Part shown: in pieces, positions 39,941 to 47,893 of the stretch | Position numbering within the stretch: the first letter of the stretch is position 1 | Layout: each line of letters opens with the position of its first letter | Virus record (IMG/VR): IMGVR_UViG_3300028556_000014 | Span: 1-47,893 of that record | Strand: one strand, 5' to 3' | From: a virus | Length of the DNA: 47,893 nucleotides | Program-made: the position numbers and the translations under genes | Notes under the pieces: model-generated | Told to the model about the DNA's origin: nothing | The model's database searches: none | Seen by the model: the letters and a program-made list of their open reading frames with translations, nothing else

Positions 39941-41029
39941 TTAGGCCCGCGCGGCCTTCATTCGGGCAAGCGCCGCGACCGCCACCGAGCGGCGGGACCG
40001 CAGGTTCTCGGGAATCGGCGGGAGCCGCAGCTTGTCGCGGTCGATGTTCATTGCCGCGATCCGCAGCCCCGCGAGTTGTGCTGGCGTCGTATAGGTATCG
40101 ACCGTGTCGCAGAACCCGAGCTGCTTGCACTCTGCCGCACCCATGTAGCGGTTCTCGTCCATCAACGCGGCGATGTCGGCGGCCTTCATCCCGGTCTTTC
40201 GGGCATAGGTCTGGATCGCTTCGTTGTCGATCGTCTCGAGATCGTCCGCCAACTGCCTGAGATCGTTGCAATTGCCGATCATCCCCGTATAGCAGCGGTG
40301 AATCAGCATGATCGACCCTTCGGCCATATGGATCGTGTCACCCGCCATCGCGATGATCGACGCGGCGGACGAAGCCTCGGCAATGATGTTCATATCGAAC
40401 TGCGCCGGGTGCTGCCGAATCATGTTGGCGATGGCACGACCCTCGATCGCGTCGCCGCCGGGAGAGGACATCCGCATCTGCACCGTTTTGCAGTTGGGTG
40501 GAAGCTGGCGGAGCTGCGCGGCAAACTGTTCTTTGGTAACCCCGCTGTCATCCCAATAGCTGCCGCCGACGATGCCAAAAAAATCGATCTCGGCTGCGTC
40601 TCCACCCTGGCTGCGGACCTGTAGCACGGCCTTACCGCTCGGCTTGTAGGGTAAAATGACGCCGGAACGTCGGCTGTCCGTGCCCGCGCCTTCTTTTTCC
40701 TTGATCAAGTCCAGCAGCGTCCCGGCTTCGTTGTAGATCGCCTTCTCGTCCTCCTGCGATGCACGACTGCGGATCGCCCGGAGCGCGCCGCCGTAGACCT
40801 TGCCGGCCTTGCCGTGGGGATACTTGTAGCGGGCCTTCGTGTCTGCTGTCGCTGACATGTCCTCGCCAAGATGGAAGCGCCCGAAGTTGGTCCAATCGTC
40901 GCCGTTGTCGCCGAGCAGCTTGTCGCCATCCTCTGCCGAGAATGACCAGGGCGACGTGTTGTCGTAATTCCCGGCCTCGATCAGCGAGCGGGCATACGAG
41001 GCGCCGGTGGTGTTGAGGATGATCGCCAT
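39941..41029 (-). CDS. ClpP-like (S14) prohead protease
   Basis: A 362-residue protein. A 110-residue N-terminal region (GRFHLGEDMSATADTKARYKYPHGKAGKVYGGALRAIRSRA) is the domain often fused to phage ClpP-like proteases. The protease part follows from about residue 145: 'TVQMRMSSPGGDAIEGRAIANMI', the nucleophile 'AEASSAASIIAMAGD', and 'GSIMLIHRCYTGMIGN' with the His. 'RKTGMKAADIAALMDENRYMGAAECKQLGFCD' closes it. It cleaves capsid delta domains during head maturation. Confidence 0.88.
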   Translation of the reverse strand: MAIILNTTGASYARSLIEAGNYDNTSPWSFSAEDGDKLLGDNGDDWTNFGRFHLGEDMSATADTKARYKYPHGKAGKVYGGALRAIRSRASQEDEKAIYNEAGTLLDLIKEKEGAGTDSRRSGVILPYKPSGKAVLQVRSQGGDAAEIDFFGIVGGSYWDDSGVTKEQFAAQLRQLPPNCKTVQMRMSSPGGDAIEGRAIANMIRQHPAQFDMNIIAEASSAASIIAMAGDTIHMAEGSIMLIHRCYTGMIGNCNDLRQLADDLETIDNEAIQTYARKTGMKAADIAALMDENRYMGAAECKQLGFCDTVDTYTTPAQLAGLRIAAMNIDRDKLRLPPIPENLRSRRSVAVAALARMKAARA

Positions 41030-41043
41030 GTGGCTTCGCTCCG

Positions 41044-42027
41044 TCAGTCGAGCGCGAGAACGCGCACCGGAAGACCGTCGATCACGAGTTCGCGCACCCG
41101 CACCTTGGGGAGATCGCGAGCCGTCAGATTGGCGTGGTGGCTGTCACCGAGGTCGATGACTGTGCCGCTGATCCCGTCGCGTCCCGGAGGGCCGACCTCG
41201 CCGCGCGGACCGATCGGGCCGCGCTCGCCAATCGGCCCGCGAGGTCCGGTCGCGCCATCTTTCCCGGCCGGACCAATCTCGCCCCTTACGCCCTGCGGAC
41301 CAGTAGCGCCCCGGTCGCCTTGAGGTCCCTTTGGGCCGATCTCGCCGGGCAAGCCTGGCGGCCCAATATCGCCGCGCTCGCCACGTGGGCCGATCGGACC
41401 CGGCTCTCCGCGCGGGCCAATCTCGCCCCTGGCACCAGCCTCGCCTTGAGGCCCAGCGAGCCCCTGAGCTCCATCGGCCCCGTTTGTTCCGGGCTCGCCG
41501 CGATCGCCGGACGCCCCGCGCTCACCCTGCGGCCCCGGAGGGCCGATCTCGCCGCGCGGCCCCGTCGCGCCGACCAGACCCGGATCACCCCGCTCGCCGC
41601 GATCGCCGGGCGCCCCGCGCTCACCCTGCGGCCCCGGAGGGCCGATCTCGCCGCGCGGCCCCGTCGCGCCGACCAGACCCGGAGGTCCTATTTCGCCCTG
41701 AGGGCCGACCGCACCACTTTCGCCACGGTCGCCTTGAACACCGGGTGCTCCTTGCGGTCCAGTCGCGCCGACAGGACCAATTTCGCCTCTGGGTCCGGAC
41801 GCGCCCGTCGGCCCTCTTTCACCAACTGGCCCTTGCGGGCCAATGAGACCATCGCGCCCATCCCGCGCCATTGGCCTCGCTTCAAGCGCAATCACGCGCG
41901 CTGTAAGATCGACAGTTTTTCGTGCCCATGCGGAGATCTGCTCGCACGCCAGCTCCAGAATAGTACGCCTCGGCTCCCCACCAGCCTCATTCACGGCACG
42001 CGCCAGGATCGGCCGCTCAGCCGGCAT
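41044..42027 (-). CDS. collagen-like (Gly-X-Y) phage protein
   Basis: A 327-residue protein from ATG 42027. An N-terminal helix (PILARAVNEAGGEPRRTILELACEQISAW) is followed from about residue 55 to 285 by uninterrupted G-X-Y triplets (GPQGERGAPGDRGERG). A non-collagen end (TVIDLGDSHHANLTARDL... RVRELVIDGLPVRVLALD) may trimerise it. Collagen-like repeats form fibres or head decorations in phages. It overlaps the portal gene by 11 bases. Confidence 0.8.
   Translation of the reverse strand: MPAERPILARAVNEAGGEPRRTILELACEQISAWARKTVDLTARVIALEARPMARDGRDGLIGPQGPVGERGPTGASGPRGEIGPVGATGPQGAPGVQGDRGESGAVGPQGEIGPPGLVGATGPRGEIGPPGPQGERGAPGDRGERGDPGLVGATGPRGEIGPPGPQGERGASGDRGEPGTNGADGAQGLAGPQGEAGARGEIGPRGEPGPIGPRGERGDIGPPGLPGEIGPKGPQGDRGATGPQGVRGEIGPAGKDGATGPRGPIGERGPIGPRGEVGPPGRDGISGTVIDLGDSHHANLTARDLPKVRVRELVIDGLPVRVLALD
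41512..41710 (-). repeat. 99-bp tandem repeat in the collagen-like gene
   Basis: The 99-base (33-codon) unit beginning CGCCCCGCGC at 41611 repeats the one at 41512 with near identity over at least 70 bases; both code for the same G-X-Y run. Such near-identity inside a triplet repeat points to a recent duplication. Confidence 0.7.
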
Positions 42028-43366
42028 GAGCGAAATCCAGGAGCGTCGCCGCCTCACGCAGGAGCGCGGCAGCCCACGGCGCATCGGCCGGCATCAGCTC
42101 TTTTGCCGGCGCGGGAACTGGCGCAACGGGCTTCTGGCCGACTTGGTCCAGCGTGGTCATGTTGCCCTCGACGATATAGACCTGACCGCCAGCTCCCTTG
42201 CCTGGCTTCTTTATGTCCTCAAGCTCGGCCCAGTCGTCGGCGTTGATGATCCCGTTGCGGCGCATGATCTGTAGACCCGTCTGCCGCGTCGCGAAGTCGC
42301 CGCGCAGCAGCCCTTTGACCTCGAACACCACCTTGAGATTGGAGCGGTTCTGCCCGAACAGCTTGTAGGTTGCTTCCTGCTCCAGGCGCATAGCCCAAGG
42401 TACGATTGCATCGCCGACAACATCGATCGACAACTGTTCGACGTTGTTGAAACTCATCCGCAGAAGATGCATGACCTTATGGGGCGGCGTTCCCATCCAC
42501 CGGCAGATTTCTTCCACCTGAAATTGCATGGTGGCGACGAACTGCGCCTGATCTGGGGTTGAGCTGGTCTGTTCCCATTCGAGGCCGCCATCAAGCACGA
42601 GTGGCTTGTGCGCTTTGCCGGGGCCACCGCGGTGCGTTTCATCGATCCGGTCCAGGAGGCGTTTGACGCCTGCCGGATCAAGGCCGGTTGCGCCGGTGAT
42701 GACGCCGCCGTTATTCAGCCCGTTGCCGAAATACGCCGCCCCGAAAAGCTCCGTTGCCCGGGCCCAGCCGATCGATTGGGCCGCATATTCGATCACGCTG
42801 AGGCCGACCGCTCCGTTCCCATAGCCGCGGAGATGAAATACGTCGCGAGAGGCGAAGATCGTTTTGCCTCCGTCGATCGAATAGACCAGTTCACCGACGC
42901 CGATCGGCGTTCCCCTCGCGCTCATCATCGGTTCAAGCGCGCGCTCGAATTTGATCCGGTGCGGCTCAATCGGCCAAAGGTTGACTAGCCGCCCGACATT
43001 GTCTGTTTCGATCTCTGCGACGCCGTTACCGTGCATGATGGCCCAGCCAACCATCGTCTCCCGAAACTGGAACGGCGAGAGTTCCGGATTGGTGCGCCAG
43101 TTCAGGACGTTATCGACCGGGTGCGTATCGACCGGGGTCGATCCGATACCAGTCGATTGCATAATTCGAGCGGGAAGTTGGCCGCAGGTCTGGGTCAGAT
43201 ATCGATGACCGGCCCAGACCGTCGAACTCATCAAGGCATTGTCGGGCGTGATGTAAACACCGGCGACAGTCTGGCCAGTGTAGCGGATACGGCGGCGCTC
43301 GGGATACCGCGGCTCTGTGGTCAGCCGCACGTTGGCAATCTTGCGGATGAGGTCGCGCAGCGCCAT
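42017..43366 (-). CDS. HK97-family portal protein
   Basis: A 449-residue protein: 'MALRDLIRKIANVRLTTEP' start, 'STVWAGHRYLTQTCGQLPARIMQ', 'MHGNGVAEIETDNVGRLVNLWPIEP' and 'FLRGYGNGAVGLSVIEYAAQSIGWA'-like core, then 'EICRWMGTPPHKVMHLLRMSFNNVEQLSIDVVGDAIVPWAMRLEQE'. These are conserved portal blocks. It follows terminase and precedes the collagen-like and protease genes, as expected. C-terminal tail is proline-rich. Confidence 0.92.
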   Translation of the reverse strand: MALRDLIRKIANVRLTTEPRYPERRRIRYTGQTVAGVYITPDNALMSSTVWAGHRYLTQTCGQLPARIMQSTGIGSTPVDTHPVDNVLNWRTNPELSPFQFRETMVGWAIMHGNGVAEIETDNVGRLVNLWPIEPHRIKFERALEPMMSARGTPIGVGELVYSIDGGKTIFASRDVFHLRGYGNGAVGLSVIEYAAQSIGWARATELFGAAYFGNGLNNGGVITGATGLDPAGVKRLLDRIDETHRGGPGKAHKPLVLDGGLEWEQTSSTPDQAQFVATMQFQVEEICRWMGTPPHKVMHLLRMSFNNVEQLSIDVVGDAIVPWAMRLEQEATYKLFGQNRSNLKVVFEVKGLLRGDFATRQTGLQIMRRNGIINADDWAELEDIKKPGKGAGGQVYIVEGNMTTLDQVGQKPVAPVPAPAKELMPADAPWAAALLREAATLLDFAHAG

Positions 43367-45255
43367 CAGAATTCGGCCCCTTCCTGCGCGTGCTGCCTAT
43401 CCTGCCAGCGCTCGAAACGAGCTTTGTGCTCGGCAAAGAGCGGATGTCTCATATCGGCAAGGATTTCCTGCGACCACTCGTCAGTGTCTTTTGTGGATCG
43501 CCGCTCAAAGGCTTCGGCATAGGCGGCGGGATCGCTGTAGATGCCCCGATAGACTCCGGTATCTTGCACATCGATCATCATCAGCCGCATTGTCATGATC
43601 AGCGCGACCGGGCCATCGATCTTGTTTTCTGACTTTTCCTTGCGTGGGAAGACCTGGTCCTTGCCGTCCATCCGGGATATGACATTGGACATCATCCATG
43701 TCATCGGATCGTTAGGTCCGCAGTTGTGCTTCAATCGCCCAGCATCTAGCAAGGCCGCGACTTGCTTCATCGGCTCTGTATAGACCGCTGCCGTCTGCTG
43801 AAATTCCGAGACCTTCGCCCCTTTGGTCATCAATCGCGACATCAACATCGTCGCTTGGTTCGGATCGAAGGTTATTTCCTCGACGGTGAACCGACGCCGG
43901 ATGTCGTCCAAATCTTCCTCTATCCGACCGAAATCAATCATGTTGCCGTCTGTGACGACCAGCTTCGGCGGATCGGCGAGTGCCCAGCCGCGGTAGTGAT
44001 CCTTGCCGGGCTCCTCGACCACATCTGCGGGCAGGTAATACCTTCCGAACGTTGCGTAACTCCCATCGCGGAGGTCGAATAGGATTTGCATCGCCGCTAT
44101 ATCTTGTTTTGACGCGAGATCGAGGGCGATCTTGCACTGCTCGCCCTCGAAATCCTCCAATCTTAATTCCGGATCGTAGCAGTGCGCCCAACTCTGCATA
44201 TTGAAGAATGCCGAGCGGGCATTGACCCACAGGTTCAGATGCTTGGTTTTGAACCGCCCCTGTTCGCGAGCGTTCCGAATGGCCTCACGCTGGCGAGCAA
44301 GCAGAAATTCCTCGGACACCGAGATATTCAAGTTGGGGTTGGCCTTCCGGATCGCTTCCGGCGACTCCCATTTATCATCCGGATCAATCGTATACTCAAT
44401 GAACCATTTTTCCTCGTCTTCGATAACCCGCTCAAGGATTTTACGGCAGGTCAGTATCTTGTCAAAACACGGACCCGCCATGTTGTCGCCTGCCGTCGAG
44501 ATCACCCACATCAAGGGCTGCTGGCGAGCACCCATGCCGGTGAGCATGGTGTCGTATTGATCGGCGGTGTCGTGTTCATGAAATTCGTCGATGATCGCAC
44601 AGCTCGGCATCGCGCCGTCGCCCGGCTTGCCGATCAGAGGCTCAAAGCGAGACCCGTTCCCGATGATGTGGATATTCGAGGCGTTGACCTCGACGCCGTA
44701 ATGCTGAAGGAGATCGGGCCGACGTTCCGCCATTAATTTTGCAGGGCGGAATACCTCCCAGGCTTGCTTCTCGGTCCTGGCGCCGGAATATATCTCGGCA
44801 CCATGCTCGCCATCTGCGCAGAGCATGTAGAGACCGACGCCAGCGCTCACGATCGACTTCCCATTCTTCCTCGGCACGATGGTCACAGCTTCTCGAAACC
44901 GACGCAGTCCATCAGATTTTCGCAGCCACCCGAAAGCATTGATCAGCGCAAAGCACTGCCATCCCTCAAGCCGGATCGTCTCTCTCCGCGCTGCCCAGGC
45001 ACCTTTCGTATGTCGCAACAGCTCGATGAACTTGCAGACCCGTTCTGCCTTCAACGTGTCGAAACGGTATGGCCAGGCCGCGTCTTTCTCGCTCTTGCGA
45101 TCCCTGACCCAGCGCTCACACGCCAGCCGCTCCCATTTGCAGGCCGAGCGGCGACCGGATAGGACATCGGCCACATAGGCTTCGGCGAGCGCGACGTGCG
45201 GATGTTCCACCGGCTCTGTCGGCGAACGTCCGCGCGACGGCGGCAATCGCGGCAT
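43366..45255 (-). CDS. terL: terminase large subunit
   Basis: A 629-residue packaging motor. Walker A is 'VTIVPRKNGKSIVSAG' (about residue 125), Walker B 'CAIIDEFHEH' and the coupling motif 'MWVISTAGDN' come next. The nuclease part contains 'IALDLASKQDIAAMQILF' and 'VVTDGNMIDFGRIEEDLDDI', acidic residues of the RNase H fold. This is the Terminase_1 (HK97-like) pattern. It starts 5 bases after the small subunit and ends on the portal start. Confidence 0.93.
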   Translation of the reverse strand: MPRLPPSRGRSPTEPVEHPHVALAEAYVADVLSGRRSACKWERLACERWVRDRKSEKDAAWPYRFDTLKAERVCKFIELLRHTKGAWAARRETIRLEGWQCFALINAFGWLRKSDGLRRFREAVTIVPRKNGKSIVSAGVGLYMLCADGEHGAEIYSGARTEKQAWEVFRPAKLMAERRPDLLQHYGVEVNASNIHIIGNGSRFEPLIGKPGDGAMPSCAIIDEFHEHDTADQYDTMLTGMGARQQPLMWVISTAGDNMAGPCFDKILTCRKILERVIEDEEKWFIEYTIDPDDKWESPEAIRKANPNLNISVSEEFLLARQREAIRNAREQGRFKTKHLNLWVNARSAFFNMQSWAHCYDPELRLEDFEGEQCKIALDLASKQDIAAMQILFDLRDGSYATFGRYYLPADVVEEPGKDHYRGWALADPPKLVVTDGNMIDFGRIEEDLDDIRRRFTVEEITFDPNQATMLMSRLMTKGAKVSEFQQTAAVYTEPMKQVAALLDAGRLKHNCGPNDPMTWMMSNVISRMDGKDQVFPRKEKSENKIDGPVALIMTMRLMMIDVQDTGVYRGIYSDPAAYAEAFERRSTKDTDEWSQEILADMRHPLFAEHKARFERWQDRQHAQEGAEF

Positions 45256-45260
45256 CCGAC

Positions 45261-45743
45261 TTAACCAAACTCAGCGAATGGGTTGTGATCGCGTTCGTTC
45301 GGTTTTGCCGAGATGCGCGAGCGCGAGCTGGGCGACATCCCAAATTCCACAGCATACCGCATAGTGTCGGCCATCGCCTTGTTCGCGACGCCGACCAACG
45401 GGTTCTGGATTGCGTTGCCATTCGTCGTTTTGATGAGCAAGCCGCACGTCAGAGGATCGCGTTTGGCCATTTCAGCAATCGCCCTCTCGGCAGTCATCCA
45501 CCGTCCATAGGCTTGGCAATACGCAGCGAGCGCGGCCCGATCGATCGCAGTTAACAGGCCAAGACGATATAGTTCCTCGGATACCCGGTCCCACTCGACC
45601 TTAGCATCGTCGTTTAGCTCGGCTGGCGGAGACGGCAGCAGAAGCGTCGGCTGCGGCTCGGATCCGTTCAGCGCGCGTTTGCCGGGATTCCCGGTGACGA
45701 GTTTTAAGTGGGTAGGCTTAGGTTTGCGTCCACGCGTCGACAT
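45261..45743 (-). CDS. terS: terminase small subunit (P27 family)
   Basis: A 160-residue protein with the P27 signature 'GRKPKPTHLKLVTGNPGKRALN', 'AKVEWDRVSEELYRLGLLTAIDRAALAAYCQAYGRW', then 'NAIQNPLVGVANKAMADTMRYAVEFGMSPSSRSRI'. It recognises packaging DNA and hands it to TerL. It is the first gene of the late - strand operon in this window. Confidence 0.93.
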   Translation of the reverse strand: MSTRGRKPKPTHLKLVTGNPGKRALNGSEPQPTLLLPSPPAELNDDAKVEWDRVSEELYRLGLLTAIDRAALAAYCQAYGRWMTAERAIAEMAKRDPLTCGLLIKTTNGNAIQNPLVGVANKAMADTMRYAVEFGMSPSSRSRISAKPNERDHNPFAEFG

Positions 45744-45779
45744 AACAACTCATTCCACCCCTCGCAGCCGGGAAAACGC

Positions 45780-45807
45780 TTGTCTTCGACGCGCCCGCTG
45801 TTAGAAT
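45780..45807 (+). promoter_or_regulatory. promoter upstream of the ASCH gene
   Basis: TTGTCT (45780-45785), 16 bases, TAGAAT (45802-45807) form a sigma-70-like promoter; the ASCH ATG is 25 bases past the -10 and has AGGGGGAT as ribosome-binding site. The same 89-base gap must hold the promoter for the divergent terS operon, which is not evident. Confidence 0.5.
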
Positions 45808-45832
45808 TTTATCACTCGGGTCAGGGGGATAA

Positions 45833-46132
45833 ATGTCTGAGAAATCGCCATTAATCGTAGTAAAGCGCAAATATTATGATCAATTTTCTTCTTGCGCGAA
45901 AACGATTGAGTATCGGCGGATTCGAGGCTCGTTCACTAATCGCGTTTACTATCCGGGTCGACGGGTCAGAGTAGCCTACAACTATGATATTGGCAGATAC
46001 CCGTTTCTCACAGCGACTGTGACCCAGTTCTATGCTCAGCCGGCTCGCTCATGCCCAGATCTTATGGAGATTGACCCGACCCTCTCCGCGGATGAGATGA
46101 TCGCGGCCATTCACCTTAATGTCGATCGGTAG
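45833..46132 (+). CDS. ASCH-like domain protein
   Basis: A 99-residue protein: 'LIVVKRKYYDQFSSCAKTIEYRRIRGSFTNRVYYPGRRVRVAYNYDIGRYPFLTATVTQF' matches the ASCH/PUA-like fold, with the conserved Lys-Thr-Ile-Glu-Tyr-Arg-Arg block that binds nucleic acid or a modified base. It is divergent from terS, convergent with the ATPase-GNAT gene, and may belong to the DNA-modification group. Confidence 0.65.
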   Translation: MSEKSPLIVVKRKYYDQFSSCAKTIEYRRIRGSFTNRVYYPGRRVRVAYNYDIGRYPFLTATVTQFYAQPARSCPDLMEIDPTLSADEMIAAIHLNVDR

Positions 46133-46145
46133 AGCACCTGCGAGG

Positions 46146-47303
46146 TCAATCAGTCTTTCGACCCAGCAATAGTCCGGTTCTCTCTGGCTTGCGGGCGCTT
46201 GGTGACCCCGCCGGAGCGCAGAACGCAAAGCTCGCGCTGACGCGCCGTGCAGATCGCTGGCGTTGATGCTTTCCAAGACCGCCACGTTTGGCTCCTGGCT
46301 TTGTACTCCCTGCATTCCCGACGCCATATCGTAACATCCTCCATCGGGGAGACGCGGCCTTCTGCGCTATGATTGCGGGATGCGATGGCGTCGAGTGAAA
46401 GCGCCATCCGCGCTCCCACAGGTACATTCCCAACCAGCCGGCCAGCATGCCGCCGATACCGAGGCCCTGATATTCGGGAAGAACCACCGTCCGATGCTCA
46501 GTCCAGATGTTGCGAGCAATCGGGTGCGGAAACGGAATCGCGGAACAGAATGCAACACATTCGCCGCCGATAAAGCCGCCGATGCAAACGGCCGTGTTGT
46601 GCAACGATGCACTCAGATAGTGATGGTGGCTAAAGCGCGGCCAGACGTTACGGCTGACGCTGCGGATTTCAACGGCGATCTCGGGTCTTCGTTGAACCGA
46701 CCTCCATTCGAATGCCGCAAGATGAGGTTCGTACACCCAATCTGGTTGCAGCCATTCGATGATGTCGTAATGACAGGACACGGCTACAAACTGCCGCTTC
46801 GTTCGTCGAATCGTCTTCTGCATGCAATTCGATGCGATTTTCGCGACCTGGCGATCCACGACCGAAGTGAACTCGTCGATTACCACAAGACCGGCTGTCT
46901 CGGCCATCGCGCGTGCCATTGTCACACGAAACTGCTCGCCGTTGCTCAGCACATGAAAAGGTCGAAGCCAATTTGGCACCGAGCCGAAGCCGACCGCGTT
47001 CAGCAAGCCAGAGATTTCCTTGATGCCGCATCCGGCCGGAAACCCGTCGATGATGCTGTGATCACCCGACCACTCGAAGCCCGAAACCACCGCGTCGCCG
47101 AAGCACTCACGCGCTACGGACGATTTACCGGCGCCAGAAGGACCAACGATCAGACCGACGCTCCATTCCCGCTCATCGAGCGGAAGATCAATCATCATCT
47201 CTACCCGGCTTTTCTCGGCCGGCGGTATATCGAACATGCCCGCGATCTGCGCGACTCGCGGCGTCTCAACTATTATGCTTTCCCGGACGATACGAGTCTT
47301 CAT
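46146..47303 (-). CDS. ABC-type ATPase fused to a Mom-like GNAT domain
   Basis: A 385-residue protein. Residues 45-195 are a soluble ABC-type ATPase: Walker A 'GPSGAGKSS', a degenerate signature 'LSNGEQFR', Walker B 'LVVIDEFTSVVD' and a switch His in 'VAVSCHYDI'. No membrane segments. The second half is a GNAT domain with acyl-CoA-loop 'LPEYQGLGIGG' and 'THSTPSHPAIIAQKAASPRWRML'-like residues, the latter like phage Mu Mom, which makes a modified adenine. The C-terminal 'RRVSASFAFCAPAG' suits the end of that family. It likely modifies phage DNA bases. Confidence 0.7.
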   Translation of the reverse strand: MKTRIVRESIIVETPRVAQIAGMFDIPPAEKSRVEMMIDLPLDEREWSVGLIVGPSGAGKSSVARECFGDAVVSGFEWSGDHSIIDGFPAGCGIKEISGLLNAVGFGSVPNWLRPFHVLSNGEQFRVTMARAMAETAGLVVIDEFTSVVDRQVAKIASNCMQKTIRRTKRQFVAVSCHYDIIEWLQPDWVYEPHLAAFEWRSVQRRPEIAVEIRSVSRNVWPRFSHHHYLSASLHNTAVCIGGFIGGECVAFCSAIPFPHPIARNIWTEHRTVVLPEYQGLGIGGMLAGWLGMYLWERGWRFHSTPSHPAIIAQKAASPRWRMLRYGVGNAGSTKPGAKRGGLGKHQRQRSARRVSASFAFCAPAGSPSARKPERTGLLLGRKTD

Positions 47304-47851
47304 GCGATTGAAGCCTTGACCTTCAGGCCCTCAGCCTGCATCCGCTGTATCAGCTCCACTTGATGATCTTCATCGCGGCATTCAACAATGACCGCCCATG
47401 TCTCGGCAGGCGTGACCGCACCAGCATCGCCGCCGACACCGAGGCCCTTGCCAAGAATATCGTCGAACGAGACGATCATATTAGCGCCGAGCTGTTCCAG
47501 GTCCGCGACCTCAAGCTCCAGCATCGCGGCATCCCATCCGGCATCAAGCGCCAGTTTATTATCCGCAAGCACATAGGCTCGCTTCTGTACCTCGGTCCAG
47601 CCGCGGGCCACCATGACGGGAATTTCTGCCAGGCCCAGATGCTGCGCCGCCATTACCCGTCCATGGCCCGCGATGATGCTGCCAGCCTCGTCGACCAGAA
47701 CCGGCGTCGTCCATCCCCATTCCAAAATACTGGCCGCAATGTGTGCGACCTGTTTATCGCTATGGGTCCTAGCGTTTCTCGCGTAAGGCATAAGGGTCGC
47801 GACAGGCCGCCGCTCAATCCGGTCAGCCGGCCATGATGGCTGTTCGCTCAA
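47300..47851 (-). CDS. ParB/sulfiredoxin-fold protein
   Basis: A 183-residue protein with the ParB N-terminal nuclease-like pattern 'LMPYARNARTHSDKQVAHIAASILEWGWTTPVLVDEAGSIIAGHGRVMAAQHLGLAEIPVMVARGWTEVQKRAYVLADNKLALDAGWD'. 'GHGR' is the conserved CTP/ATP-binding loop. There is no helix-turn-helix or long dimer region typical of plasmid ParB. In phages such proteins sit beside methyltransferase or DNA-modification genes. It overlaps the ATPase-GNAT gene by 4 bases. Confidence 0.8.
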   Translation of the reverse strand: MSEQPSWPADRIERRPVATLMPYARNARTHSDKQVAHIAASILEWGWTTPVLVDEAGSIIAGHGRVMAAQHLGLAEIPVMVARGWTEVQKRAYVLADNKLALDAGWDAAMLELEVADLEQLGANMIVSFDDILGKGLGVGGDAGAVTPAETWAVIVECRDEDHQVELIQRMQAEGLKVKASIA

Positions 47852-47893
47852 ATTTGACCCCGTGTTGCTATTCCGCGGTCTTACAAAATTGAC

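Noticed and set aside
39386-40624. 412-residue + strand open frame
   Set aside because: Antisense to the capsid and protease genes; no domain and no ribosome-binding site.
46049-46327. 92-residue - strand open frame
   Set aside because: It overlaps the C-terminal part of the ATPase-GNAT gene in another frame and is antisense to the ASCH gene; no family support.
1-47893. CRISPR array
   Set aside because: No series of near-identical 25-40 base repeats with regular spacers was seen; the repeats found are inside coding genes or the att region.

Overview
The window is one mobile element, most probably a temperate siphophage (free genome or prophage) of a GC-rich alphaproteobacterium. The host assignment is an inference from the high G+C, the style of the structural genes and a bacterial transglutaminase-like cysteine peptidase (BTLCP) family gene. 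Genes are tightly packed with many ATGA stop/start overlaps. No rRNA, complete tRNA or CRISPR array was seen.

Left arm (1-5.1 kb, + strand): an overlapping operon of type IV CRISPR effector genes (csf2, csf3, a CysH-like PP-loop gene, csf1) runs directly into an excisionase-like HTH gene and a tyrosine recombinase. Just downstream of the recombinase lie three copies of TTGCAAAACC around the 5' half of a tRNA-Gln(UUG)-like sequence, which looks like an attachment site.

Accessory operon (5.1-13.1 kb): a divergent XRE-type regulator faces a promoter with an overlapping inverted repeat. Downstream lie several unknown genes, a type I-G Cas7 (Csb1), a Csb2 cut down to its Cas5-like half, an unknown 349-residue protein, and an AcrVA2-family-like protein, followed by a terminator. 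A DUF4258/HTH toxin-antitoxin-like pair follows, with its own operator-like repeat and a strong bidirectional terminator.

Late operon (13.1-45.7 kb, - strand, read from right to left): small and large terminase, portal, a collagen-like protein, ClpP-like prohead protease, HK97 major capsid protein, a surface-glycan-type cassette (MptE-like, hexapeptide acyltransferase, glycosyltransferase-like), connectors, tail terminator and tail tube. Then come a tail-assembly chaperone pair joined by a probable -1 frameshift, a 2043-residue tape measure protein with a lytic transglycosylase domain, distal tail proteins, a glycine-rich protein, GH25 and permuted NlpC/P60-like lysis enzymes, lipoproteins, BTLCP peptidase, DUF6527 and an HNH protein. 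Two + strand moron genes sit between the tape measure and chaperone genes.

Right end (45.8-47.9 kb): an ASCH protein (+), then on the - strand a fusion of an ABC-type ATPase with a GNAT domain resembling phage Mu Mom, and a ParB-type nuclease-fold protein. These suggest DNA modification.

Most striking observations: two different class 1 CRISPR effector modules in one phage-like element, both without array, adaptation genes, Cas6 or effector nuclease in view; an in-frame ochre codon in the major capsid gene; and the likely frameshift and attachment sites.
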